Shown here piece after piece: positions 13,441-24,795 of a stretch of DNA of 64,000 nt. The notes below the pieces were generated by a model. That model was given only the letters and a program-made list of their open reading frames with translations, searched no databases and was not told the origin of the DNA. Source of the DNA: Copromyces sp. CBS 386.78 (lineage: Eukaryota > Ascomycota > Sordariomycetes > Sordariales > Sordariaceae); contig MU839117.1 in assembly GCA_030685235.1 (NCBI GenBank), positions 1 through 64,000 of the forward strand, given 5' to 3'. Within the stretch, counting starts at the first letter, position 1. The number at the start of each line of letters is the position of its first letter. Position numbers and translations under genes: made by a program.

Positions 13441-15079
13441 TACGGTATTAATTACTAAACATACTATCAGTTATGACCATATATTTCTGTTAAAGGGCAT
13501 TCAATACCAAGTCAACTACGATTTGCAATTAAGCATTTGATTCGAGCCCGACTATAGGTTTTAGTAAAAGTCCAGCGACCCCCCTTCCCCTACAGGGTCC
13601 CCCGAGGTCGGCCACCTGGACCTAAAGTCGTAGAGCACCCTGCCCTACAAGAAGAACAACCACGTTGGGGGTGTCAGCACCTTGTCGCCTTGTTGGTTGT
13701 TGGTGTAGTTTGCTGAATGTTAGTCGACGGTCTAGACTCTGTCCAATTGTTCTACCTAACTTCCCCACGATGGGACGTTGGAAGCACCCAGGCAGCCGAA
13801 TCAGTGAGTGAGTGAAGCTCACGAAGAGATGTCATGTTTGACATTGGCACGAAGTTTTGAAGTTCTGGATAGGCTGTTGTTGTTCCCCAGATCTCAGACC
13901 TCTCTTAGCCGCTTCGATACATTCCGCTCTCTTTGGATTCCCAAGTGTCTATGACACTGAGGCAGCCTTACTTAACTCGCTCGTAAGCCTTTCAAATGCG
14001 CACTGGCCTCTTTGATGACTGCATCGTAACCAGTGCTTCGTGATATCCTCCTGTCAACTTGTCTTCGGGAAAGCGTACCTGCAGAAAAGCAGTGTATCAC
14101 CCTGTAACACTGACCACAAGATTGGCAGCGGAGTCCAAACCCGAAAAGGCATCTTGATCGGGCATACCAACTGCTCGAAGCAGGTTGACGCGAGATTTTG
14201 ACAGGGGCGTCGTAACTTGTGATCTCTTCAGACGGCCCTGTTAATCAACTCGAGGCTCGTGCAAGGTATCGAGTAACAAAGTTATGTGCCGTATCTGCAG
14301 CGGTGGAACCTGAACTGGCTTAATGTTGTGGTCGTGGCTGGCTAACTTGCCGAGCCATATGAGAGAGTGTAAGTGCGGTCTATCGGTATACGTTAAGCAA
14401 ATGCGCCTGTATATGTCTCTATATCATCTCGCCAGTACTCCCTCCCTTTGCCATACCTAGGAGTACAAACGTTGCGCAGGTCTGTTTACTTCGTACAAAT
14501 GCGACATATGTGTAGCCACAGTAAAGTCCGTAACTCTTGGCGCCAAAACATTCCCGTCACTCCGGCCTGCGTGAAGACTTCGGAACAGGAACACAAGGAG
14601 GACTTGGCGTCGGACGTGACAATCATTATTCATCCCCATGCATAAAGTCTAAGATGAGAAGCCACACCCGATAGATCAGACCGTCCACCGGCAAGTGCGA
14701 CTCAGATGAGCAAGCCGAAGTGCAATGGAACAGAGGGGGAAGAGAAAAGGGCCCCGCCAATTTCTTTTGCCCGGGTAAAAAAACATTATGATGAATAAAT
14801 TCTTCTTCCAGCACTGAGATATGGAACCTCCTTCCTCAACATCTCCCGTTTTGATGTGATAGTCGTATACAAGAATGGGGGTATACAGAATTATATAAAG
14901 ACAACGTAGGAAGTAACTTGATTATAGACGTAGTGTTGCCATTGTCGGCCAAACCACCTCCAGTTGCTGGCGGCGTACCGTGGGGTGCTCAATACGACCT
15001 TGACTTCCAGCGATCGAATAGAAACGTCGTGAGTATCGTGTCGTTCGCATCAGGGTTTCAAGACGGTAGGTCATCTGTC
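13441..15079. other. Intergenic, no gene recognised
   Basis: Base composition is normal. There are only short overlapping open frames on both strands (for example around 13,630-13,820 and 14,450-14,640) without codon bias or known motifs. The last few hundred bases are the 3' flank of the minus-strand mannosyltransferase gene. No tRNA or 5S rRNA pattern was seen. Confidence 0.6.
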
Positions 15080-16581
15080 TTAAAACTTGACCTTCTTGCC
15101 GGTAAGCTTGAACCAGACCCAGCAAAGGAGGTCCTCCTTGAAGCGTTCCCACAACGACCGGTTGAGATGATAGCTCAGCTCGCGGAAGTTGTACATCTCG
15201 CCCCAACAGTCGCGGCCCCATTCGCAACCGGCCATGTTGACTAGGAAATCCCGATCCTTCTGGTCGTAGTGGATGCGCGTATCAGTGCCCTTTTCGGAGC
15301 AAGCGCCTGTAGGGAAACTGTTGATCATGCGCTGCGGAAGGAAGGCCGTGCTCTTGCGAATCCAGGGTTGCGCAATGTAAAGCTGCTCCAAAGCATCTTG
15401 CTCCTTGTGTTCCCACTCCATGTGCTTCTGTTCATATGCAACAGGATCCCACCAAACGTCAAGCAGATGGTCCGTCCAAGTGCCGCGGCGCATGAAGAAG
15501 GAGCCCAAGTTGAATCCGGAGCAGTCCTGCGACAGCATGAGGTGAATCGAGTTCGGGTTGCCATCTCCGATCGGGCTTTTCGAGAGTTCGTCGAGGTAAG
15601 GGTCGGCCGGGGGGTGAGAAATGTTCAGCGGATTGTACTCGTTGATATCGCGGTAGGTCACATCCTCGAGGTGGTCGAAGATATGGTCCTGCAGAGACTT
15701 CGATGGCTCCATGATGAAGGTGTTGAGGTCGAGCCACCAAACCCTAAGAAGAAGTTAGCTACGGAAATACGTCAAGAAACCGGGAGAGTGAGAACCTACC
15801 ATTCTGCCTTGGGATACTTTCTCAGTGTAGAGCGGACGAAATCGACCTTCTCCCAGCTTTCGCGCCATTCATGAGCATAGCGTTTCTTGGTGCTCATGTC
15901 GACAATCTCAAGATCGTATCCCCACTTGGCAACGTATTTCTTCTTATTGCGGATCGAGTCCCTCTCGATCGCCCATTCCCTGGCGCCCTTCCACTCCATG
16001 ACACCACCGCCAACGTTGGCAGCCAGAATGATGACGAACTTTTGACCGCCACCAAGCCATGCTGTTCTTCGGTAGTAGTATACCAGAGCTTTTCGTATGT
16101 TAGGTCACTGTCTGATCGATCTAGTCCGGGGGGTTTGTTGCATAAACTCACGAGTGCTGTAAAAGATGATGTATCCTAGCAAGAACAAGAGGCCAAAGGC
16201 TATCAGCATCTTGGTCCTCCTGCTCATCCTCCCCGGGAGGCTTCGTATCCTGCCGAGTCGCGGCATGTTCAGGCCGGACCATCGACTTTCGCCAATCTTC
16301 TCTCTTTCTGCGCCATGGGTGTTCTCGGGCCTGAATCGGGGCAGCGAACTGGATATCCGGCGCATGTGGCGGCTAAAGAAGCCCTGGTTCTGTGTCGAGA
16401 AGGACTGGTATGCGGGGCCGCCCATGTTTTTTTGCCTTTCCCACATGACGGGCGTCCCGTTGGATCCGCCGGCGTAAGCCTTGGTAGGACTCGATCGACC
16501 GCTCGGGCTGAGGTTGTTTGTAAGGCCTGGACTCGCCCAGCCTCCACCGGGGACGGGAGAGGGACTGCGGGATAAGGACAT
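15080..16581 (-). CDS. mnn10: GT34-family alpha-1,6-mannosyltransferase, Mnn10-like
   Basis: CDS is complement(join(15080..15743,15800..16088,16152..16581)), 460 aa. It is a predicted type II Golgi enzyme that extends the N-glycan mannan backbone as part of the M-Pol II type complex. The first about 120 residues are S/P/G/R-rich cytosolic tail, followed by a membrane anchor at about 125-142 (MLIAFGLLFLLGYIIFYST). The catalytic domain starts with 'FVIILAANVGGGVMEW' (161-175) and includes 'VWWLDLNTFI' (241-250), 'DCSGFNLGSFF' and 'NSFPTG'. Both introns are short (63 and 56 nt), start GTGAGT and GTAGGT, and have CTAAC branch sites; splicing restores one frame exactly. The ATG at 16581 is chosen because upstream in-frame sequence looks like 5' UTR. 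At the family's DxD position this protein reads D-L-N. Gma12-type galactosyltransferase is the alternative, but Mnn10-like is favoured by overall pattern. Confidence 0.85.
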
Positions 16582-18328
16582 TGTAGTGTTCGGGGTGCCT
16601 AGAGCGAAGGGAAGGACCAAGCGACAGTCAGTAACACGCAGCGGATGACATCGGACAAGTGCCGAGCGGCCAGACGGAGTGGAAGTGAGACGGCTGGTCT
16701 TGTCACGGACGTGGGACAGAGCAAGGAGCCAACAGGTCAACAGGGACCCCGTCACTGTCAGGGCTGGGACAAAAGGAAGAACACGTACCCGGGATGGGCG
16801 AGAGGCTGTTGGGGTCGTAGTTGCCGTTATGGGGCTCAACCCGCAGGAGAGCCGAAGGAGATCGGCGATTGTCCAATCGGAGTTCGCTAGGAGGGTTAAC
16901 GGCGGACGAGCGTCTTCGGTGATGGGAGCGGGCCGGACGGTCGCTGTAGGAGGACGATGCCCCGTTGCCGTTGGGGGAAAGGGTAGCCAGCTTTGCGGAT
17001 TTATTTGGCGACTTCACCAGGTGGCACTATGGGCCCTCTGGTGATATCGCGCAGGGGTGTAGGGGGTAGCTGGGCTTCCTTGCTGGGGGAGGCTCAAAGG
17101 GCCCAGACAGAGGCTGACGGACGGAACTGACAAAGTGACGGCTGAATCCACGTTGCAACGGAGGGCCGCCAGAGTTGAGATACGGTACGCCGGTACGTAG
17201 CGGTTTGGTGGTTACGGTGGGCTGGCTGGCCTTGGTGGCTGCTGAATGGACTGCGCTGCGCCAGAAGGGTGTCCGTGGTAGGCTCTAACCCAAGGAACCT
17301 AGGTAGACTGTGCGTACTATCGAATATTGAATACGCTCGTGCGGTACAACGGAGAGGAAGAAGGGGATGTGGACGGATGGGACAAAGGGGACGTGTGTCT
17401 TCGAGACGTCCGAGTTTCGGGTTGGGTTGCAGGGCGCGCAGGCTGCTGTTGGAGAGAGAGACCCGGCGCCTGTGGTGGTGGACAGGTGCTGAACCCGGCT
17501 TTGTTGAAGATGGATTCGGCTGTATGCCGGGCAGATGTCGTTCAGTGGATTGCTCGCCGCGCTCAATTACCTAAACGGCTGCTTGGATCATGCGCGTCGT
17601 CGATGTCTTTTGGTGGATAGGAAAAAGATGTAAAAAAGCATGGAAAGAATCAGAGGCGCTCAACGCACATGTTTCAGTACGAGAGCAAGGTCTATACCGC
17701 TAAGACAGATAAGACGTTTCAGCTATGGAAGAATTCCAGTGACCGTGGATGAAATTCACTTCAGATGAAGGAAGGAAGCTGCCCTGCCAGTGTCCCGTCC
17801 ACTCGCTATGGCCAGCGTGGACAACAAGGGAAGCGACCGAACAGCCAAGAAACTTTTCTATCCTTTTTGAATCCTCCGTCCTCCTGTCCCCAAACCTCAT
17901 CGCGACCCCCCGGCCGGCCTCCAGAAATTCCAGGGGCTTTCTCCGTCAACGGGCAAACTTCTTTTTTTTTCCTTTCTAGCGGGCACCTAACTTTCAACAA
18001 CTACCCACGCCAAGATTGCCCCGACACATGCAGGGCACCACCCAGGGCCTGTTTACTGTAACCCCTGTTCTCCTTCCAGGGCTCTGCACGACGGTCCATG
18101 GTGGTTTGCGACTACTAAGGTAGCTGCGATGCCTGGATGGTGATGGAATCGCGCAATTTCACCTCGTGTTGGAGTCCTCAACGTAGGTATTCTGATAACA
18201 GCTCGCAGAAGGCCCAATCCTCTTCCTGAATCTTCACCGTCTTTAGGCATTCCTTCCGAAAGCTTGGAAAGGGGGGATACGCGCTAGTGTTGAACAGGGA
18301 TGCCTGGCGTGGACTTGACTTGCCCTTA
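16582..18328. other. Promoter/5' flank of the mannosyltransferase gene, no other gene recognised
   Basis: GC-rich sequence with many short overlapping open frames in all frames; none has an intron-compatible continuation, codon bias or family motif. A CT-rich tract lies near 17,860-17,980. The nearest part presumably holds the promoter and 5' UTR of the minus-strand gene ending at 16581. Confidence 0.5.
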
Positions 18329-18416
18329 CTCGTCAGGTCTTCAAAATCGACCGTCTGACTAGCGGCGGGGCCACTAGTCAGGACCAGCAATTCGTACACG
18401 ACCAGCAATTCGTACC
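18329..18416 (+). repeat. Left terminal inverted repeat of the MITE-like element
   Basis: 88-bp arm, 87/88 identical to the reverse complement of 18846-18933. It contains an internal tandem pair of the 16-mer GACCAGCAATTCGTAC (18382-18397 and 18400-18415), a possible transposase-binding site duplicated within each arm. Confidence 0.85.
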
Positions 18417-18845
18417 GAGCGGGGTACATCCCCCACCCGCCATTTTGCTAGCAAATGAAAGTCGCTCACCCGGAGCCAATAATTTTTTTTAGTAATATAT
18501 CCGTTTTTTTTAGTCGCATGCAATATCGCTGACACGACCAGCATATGTACGTAAAAGTTAAATATCGTTATTTTGCACCAGCACTTACACCAGCAATATC
18601 AACATGCACTACCTTACAACTTCAACCTCTTTACAGTCAGAATCCCTATATCCCTCCTCCTCCTCCTCCTCCTCCTCTCCATCGTCGTTATTATTACTGT
18701 GAATAGCCTCATCGTCGGGCGCGGACATAGCAGTGCGGGGAATTGGGCTAAAATCACTCTATTGCAACTAAAAAAATATGCAGTTGAATGGATATACATT
18801 GATTTGCTATCAAATTTGCGGGTGGAGAGGGTACCCCATTTCTCA

Positions 18846-18933
18846 GGTACGAATCGCTGGTCGTGTACGAATTGCTGGTCCTGACTAGTGGCCCCGCCGC
18901 TAGTCAGACGGTCGATTTTGAAGACCTGACGAG
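18846..18933 (-). repeat. Right terminal inverted repeat of the MITE-like element
   Basis: Reverse-complement partner of 18329-18416. The only mismatch lies in the inner copy of the duplicated 16-mer (GCGATTC instead of GCAATTC). It ends CCTGACGAG, followed by the TA at 18934-18935. Confidence 0.85.
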
Positions 18934-19028
18934 TATTGCCTTAGTGCGGCGGGCAGTAGCGCATTGGGCATTGGACCCTTTTTGACTCTGAGACTTTTCT
19001 TAATGCAACGGAACGCAGCCACTGATAA

Positions 19029-19208
19029 TGTCAGATGTGACTGTGCAGAATTGATTAATTGAAGAGTGTGTGTAATTAACTCGCCCAAAAGGTCTGGGGG
19101 GTGCTAGAGTATCCCAAAGGGACCCAGAAACCAATAATCTAGGGGGCTAGGCGGCTAATCTAAATTGAATATAGCTAGAAACCCAAATATCTACCCTCTA
19201 ATTTAATA
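19029..19208 (-). repeat. 3' LTR of the copia element (left copy)
   Basis: 180 bp. It starts TGTCAGATGTGAC unmutated and ends ATTTAATA, where the other LTR has ATCTGACA. About 22 differences from the right LTR, all C/T or G/A transitions with no indels, show that RIP rather than age separates the two copies. Confidence 0.92.
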
Positions 19209-19257
19209 TACCCCCTCACTTATAGACCTTTTCAAAATAGGGCAAAAGTAAAGCTAT

Positions 19258-19570
19258 TTATAGTTTTCTCTCTTTTAGTACGTCAATTTCCCTAATTAAA
19301 CTATAAATATCCTCCAAAACGTCGTCGGGAACTTCCCTCCTAATCTTCATCTCTTTTCGAACCGGCGTATTCGCTATCCCTATCAAATCCCGGAACTTTT
19401 TGTAATCTAACTATCCTAGTACTTTTATTAGGCCGTCTACTAGTATCTTCTTTATCTCTAAATATTCGACCGCAATCCTTCTTTCTATAATTTCCTATTA
19501 TAATTAGTAATAATAAATATTAATATACTTTAACTTAATTATTAATCGTAATACTTTAATAATTAGAATA
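19258..19570 (-). pseudogene. Copia pol C-terminus (RNase H end) relic
   Basis: On the minus strand this frame reads 'KYINIYYY', then 'EIIERRIAVEYLEIKKILVD' followed by 'GLIKVLG..DYKKFRDLIGI', and stops at 19258 just before the polypurine tract. It is the RIP-altered counterpart of the copia hallmark KHIDIRYH...V..G.I.V.Y..T..M.AD.LTK.L....F..F...LG. It gives the superfamily and the orientation of the element. Confidence 0.85.
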
Positions 19571-22500
19571 TAGATCGTTTAAATATTATTATAGCCGATT
19601 ATAAGGATTTCCTAATTGAGGGGAATCTCAATCTCCTTATATAAACGTATAATAGCGATAGCTTCCTTTATAACGTTAAAAATCGATAACAATTCTACCT
19701 CAGTAATTAAAATTAATACTATTTTCTATTTAGTAGTACTTTAATAAACGAAACTACCGAACAACTTAATTGTAAAACTATATAAATTTTTCCAATTTAA
19801 GGTATTATTAGTATATAAGGTATTTAAAACTATTTTAAATTTTAATAATAATTTAAAGTAGAGAGAAAGATCTAAGTAGAATTGAAAGTAGTATAATACT
19901 TTATTAGTAGTTTTACAATATTAAGGACTAGGGTTATAATTATAGCGAATTAAACGGTTAATTACAAAGGCGATATCTATTCGGGTAATTATTATAATAT
20001 ATATTATTAATCCGACGACGATTTAATAATCCTATATTTTATTAAAGGTAATTATATTATCGTAGGGCAAAAATTCTTTATTATTTATTAAAATAAAAGC
20101 GAAGGTATAAAGATTTTTAATAAATTTAGTAATTTTATAAATATATTCCTATTAAAATAATTAAATTAATTCTACCTTTTAATTTCGAATAATCTTAATA
20201 CCTAAAAACTATTAGAAATTATTACCCCCTATAAATTTATATTTTTTCTCTAAATTCCTTATTATTTAATTAACTTTATCGTATAATTTTTAATTGAAGG
20301 TAAATATAATATTATTAATATAGTAGAAGATTAAAATCTTACTACGTTTAAAGATATACGGATTTTCGAATAATAATTAAAAACCTATATTTTTAAAAGT
20401 ACTATTAAATTTTCGTTATTAAAGTAAAAAAGTACATTGTAAATTATAGAAGGCCTTGAATAATTTAAATATTATATAATATTTTTAATATTTAAGGGGT
20501 ATACGTATATAAATTTCTTTATTGAAATAGGTATTAACGAAAGTATTTATAGCGTTATATTAGATAAATTCGAAGTTAAATTCAATAGTATAAATAATAA
20601 TAGATTGGAAAGAACGACCGGCTAATGTAGAAGTATACGTTTTTTTCCTATAATAATACTATTAATCTCCTCTAATTATAAGGCGAGCTTTTACTTTTTA
20701 AAGGTAATTGTATTTATCGAATTTATATATATATATTTATATATAATTAAAGATTTAGGTACCTTTAGTACGAAGGATATCTTTATCGACCTTTATTTAC
20801 GACTTTATTTCTTTATAGTTATTAAAATATATTTCTTCTATTTATTTAACGAAGTTTCTTAATTCGTAATATTTGAAATTGTAGTAAATTTTTAGGACTA
20901 AGGGTAAATTTTAATATTTAATAGAATTTAACCGGCTACCCTTAGTAATTAAACAATTAATTTCTATTTTTATAATAATTTTACCCTATTTCTAGCCTAT
21001 TAATTAAACGAATTTCCTAACGTTAAAGGTAGCTTCTTATAATTCGAAAGTCGGAAAGGAGATAGGCTTTAATAGGTTAATAATAAAATTAATAGAGAGA
21101 GCGGTAAGTAGTATATTTAGAGGGGTAAGGTATTTAAATATAAAATCGAAAGATATTTTATTTTAAACGTTAAATTCAATTAATTTAGGATTAATAATAT
21201 TATTATTATTTACTTATAATTCGTTATCGAAGAATAATAATAATAATTAAATAAGACTATTATTTTCTATATTTTAAATTATATTAAAGGGTTCGAAGTA
21301 CTATGTAAATAATTAAGGTAAGTAGTCGACTTTATTAAATAAATTAAAAATTTTATCGCTAATTAATCTCAACCCTTCCTTAATTTTATTAGGGTTTTTT
21401 AAATAAATTAAGCTCTCGTTAAATAATATATTACGAGTATAAACGATACGGTTTACTTATAGGTTTTAAATTTAGTAGATAAATAAGGTAGCGTAGCTAA
21501 CGAGGTAGCCGATTTATACTTTTAATTAGAATTTTTTTCGTTGCTACTCCTTTTTTTAGGCGATTCTTATTATTATGTAGACCTTATAACTATAAATATA
21601 TAGATAATTAAAATTAAACTTCTAGGGATTAGTTTATACCCCTTTACAGTAGGTTACAAAAGTATAAAATTATTCGTAAGAAGACTTCTAATTATAAAAA
21701 TACTTAAATAATTGGTTAGTAAAATAAATTATTATTAAGATAATTTAAAATTAGAAGTTATAAGGGAAATAAAAATTATTTATTATAGCGCGCACCTTTT
21801 TTTTAATTATACCCCCTAAATACTTAGCACCGCCGTTTTGAATTTAAATATTAAATATTAAAGGTTCGAAAATAATAAGGCGAATAATTAATTTATTCTT
21901 AATATATTAGTTATTAAATTTATTATTGTATTTAATGTATTTAATTTTAATGCTATATTAATAATTAATTGTATTGATAATTAAAAATAATCTTTCAGCG
22001 ATAGCTTTTACTATATGTATTACTATATAAATATTTTAAATAAATCTAACTTATTAATAAATAATGAATATTATATATTTAAAACCTCTTTTCCCTTATT
22101 TGTATTCGAAAAAATCGATAGCGAAGCGTTTTCCTAGTCTAAAGCTTCGGTCGCGTAATTTTCGTATAATTTATTGTTTAATTTTAAATATACTATATAT
22201 ATTATATTAATAAATTGCTAATCCTTTAAATTTAGCGCCCTCAATATTATAAAAGTATTTAAAAACTTATAGATTATAATAATTGAATTGTTCGTATTAG
22301 AATTAAGTAGGTATTTTATATATACGACGGTTAATATAAGAATTAAAATAATTTTGTTAAATGAAGAAAGTAGTATGGTTAAAAGAGAGGGGAAAGTATT
22401 CGAAAACCGTTTAATAATAAAATTTTTAAAAGAAATAGAAAATCGACCCGTTTAGCCGACGAAAGTAATTATTAAGTAATTTATAATCCTAGTAAAAACC

Positions 22501-23799
22501 CTACTTTCGAAGTAAATATAAAAATATAAAATTTATAATAAAGTTAAGGTAAAAAGTAATTTCCCTTAGCTGTAGCTATAAAATTCCCTTCTCTCCCTAT
22601 ATTTTTATATTAATAATCTTAAAACCTTTAATAAATATCTAAAAATCTCTAGCCTAAATGTAATCCTTTAGGGATGCTATTCGAAATGAAGAAAAACGAT
22701 TAATTTCGTTAAAAATATAAAAGGAAGCCTTAAAATTAAAAATCGTTGAATTTTTAAAAGGGTAAATATCCCTTCCGTTATTTGCGTTGAAAATATTTTA
22801 TTTAATAAAAAACGCTAAATTACAAGTATTGATTTTTCGTTGCCTTTAAGTCTTTAAAGTAGTAATTTATATAAAAATAATAAAGCGGTCCTATATTTAG
22901 TTCTTAGCTTTCTCTACCTCCTTACGAATTTCGGGAAATTTTTTAAAATTCTCGTTAATAAGCTTTTAAATAGAATTACTAGGCTTCTAAATAGGGTTAT
23001 CTCTTATTTTAAATATTAAATACTAATAACATATTATTAAGTAAAAGTTTCGCTTATATATTTTATACAATAGCGCGGATCCCCTTCTCTTTTTCGGCTA
23101 TAAAGAATTATTCATATTTTTATCCGTATTGCGTTTCTTCTTTACGTATACTTTCCGCTTCTTTTTACAATTAAAATTAAGAACGTCCTCCTTCTTAAAT
23201 ATAAATTCTTTCGAACTAGATTAACTAGCACCCTAAGCGCTACAAACTACAACTTTTTTACTAATTAATAATATAGTATATCCTAATATATTAACCCTTT
23301 TAAAATTAGTAAATATATTTTTATAATTTAAGTATAAATCTTTTAAATCGTAATTAAATTTCTAATTATTATTTACCTAAATAAATTTATATTTATAGAT
23401 TATATCGATAAAATTAGTAAACTATAAAGTAGGGAAAATAGCTTCGCTAATACCTAATCTCTTACCGTTAGTAATAAGGACTTCCCAATTTAAAACCTAC
23501 TTCTCGAAGTCCTTAGGTTATTTTTTAACAATCTCCTTAATAAAGGCCTAGTATTCTCGCCGGGCGGTAGCGATTTAATTAATAGGGCGGTAATTAATCT
23601 AATACTTAATCTATTTCAACTATTTACAAGTAGATTTATCCTACTCGAAAGTAATATCGGCGAAGTAACTAGTAACGTAAATGCTCATCTAACTACGGAC
23701 TTTCATATTAACGTTATCGAAGTCCTTCTAATACTTATAGTAAGCATTATATATATTATTAGCCTAATCGTAAATAGCCTTTCTTCCTATAATAATATC

Positions 23800-24060
23800 A
23801 CAGGGTTAGCCTGTGTTGCATGTGCTGGTGACAGTAGCTCTCTGAGACTACTGTCACCATCTCCATCTCGGTTGATTGGCTGTGGCCTCCCGCCATGGAC
23901 CCACTGGGGTTCATGACTCGAGTCCCATAAAAGCCCATCTCCCGAGTGCACCTCTGCACTTCTCTTCCTTTCCTCTCCTCGTGCAATTACGCATATCTAC
24001 ATTTACACTCAACCTCTCGCTCTCTACCCGTGATAAATAAGGTCCGTAGCAAAGTTAATC
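23800..24060. repeat. Non-RIPed island inside the copia element
   Basis: Within AT-rich relic sequence this patch has normal GC and no obvious RIP. It starts around CAGGGTTAGCCTGTGTTGCATG and contains a perfect 12-bp inverted repeat (23826-23837 with 23848-23859). It also has a TATA-like CATAAAAGCC and a CT-rich tract (about 23,960-24,030), and then fades into RIPed DNA. It looks like a promoter/LTR fragment inserted later, but no flanking duplication could be found. Confidence 0.5.
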
Positions 24061-24610
24061 ACTATATCCTCCCTAATATCTTATTTAGTATAATATTTAT
24101 CCTCCTCTTTAAAATCTTCCTCGTCGTTAGAATCTTCCTTAACTTTTTACCGGAGTTGAACGGTAATAGTAGCGGCGGTTTTAGTACTATCTTCGTTAAT
24201 TTAAATCTAAATCTAGGTTTAAGTTATAGTAATATTTATCGTAATTATCGCTACAGCCTTCTTAACCCGGATCCCTCTATTAAATCTAATAAATTCTTTC
24301 TTTACCACTAATATACGATCTTTCGCCGGCTTCGTAAGGAAGAAATCTTCCGGCTTAGGAAATAGGACCCTCTAGATTATAGGCCCGTCCTTGAGCAACC
24401 AATTGCCAAAATCTTAATTATTTCCAATTAATTGCTTGAAGGCTTCGTACTAGCTAGGCTAATCGCTTTAGGTCCTAAGGACGACCGTAATAGCTTTATT
24501 AGTAGATTCTTTTAATAAAGATATAGTTAACGTTATTAGTTTCGTAGGGATATTATTTATATCGATTATCGTAGCGCTTCTATCGTAAATACGTAAATTA
24601 GACTATTAAT

Positions 24611-24790
24611 TATTAGATGTAACTATGTAAAATTGATTAATTGAAAAGTATGTGTAACTAACTCGCCTAGAAGGTCTGGGGGGTGCTAGAGTATCCTAGA
24701 GGGACCCAGAAACCAATAATCTAGGGGGCTGGGCGGCTAATCTAGATTGAGTATAGCCAGAAACCCAGATATCCACCCTCTAATCTGACA
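24611..24790 (-). repeat. 5' LTR of the copia element (right copy)
   Basis: 180 bp. It starts TATTAGATGTAAC (mutated from TGTCAGATGTGAC) and ends in intact ATCTGACA. Mutations concentrate on its inner side, the mirror image of the left LTR. Confidence 0.92.
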
Positions 24791-24795
24791 GATAA

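Larger units (their letters stand above)
18329..18933. mobile_element. Non-autonomous TIR DNA element (MITE-like) flanked by TA
   Basis: The element is 605 bp long. Its first 88 bases (18329-18416, beginning CTCGTCAGGTCTTCAAAATC) are the reverse complement of its last 88 (18846-18933) with a single mismatch. Weaker inverted similarity continues about 40 bases further inward on both sides. It is flanked by TA on both sides (18327-18328 and 18934-18935), as expected for a TA-targeting Tc1/mariner/pogo-type transposase. There is no transposase ORF. The interior holds a CTC triplet run (about 18,655-18,677) and AT-rich text. Unlike the neighbouring retrotransposon, it shows no RIP damage. The family name is unknown to me. 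Confidence 0.85.
19029..24790 (-). mobile_element. Full-length RIP-inactivated Ty1/copia LTR retrotransposon
   Basis: The element spans 5762 bp. It is bounded by 180-bp direct LTRs (19029-19208 and 24611-24790) whose ends are TGTCAGAT...ATCTGACA, and by a perfect 5-bp target duplication GATAA (19024-19028 and 24791-24795). A purine tract, GTGAGGGGG on the minus strand, lies just inside the left LTR, so transcription ran on the minus strand and the right LTR is the 5' LTR. Copia superfamily is shown by the end of pol next to the left LTR (separate entry). The interior is AT-rich and stop-filled; no intact protein remains. Confidence 0.9.
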
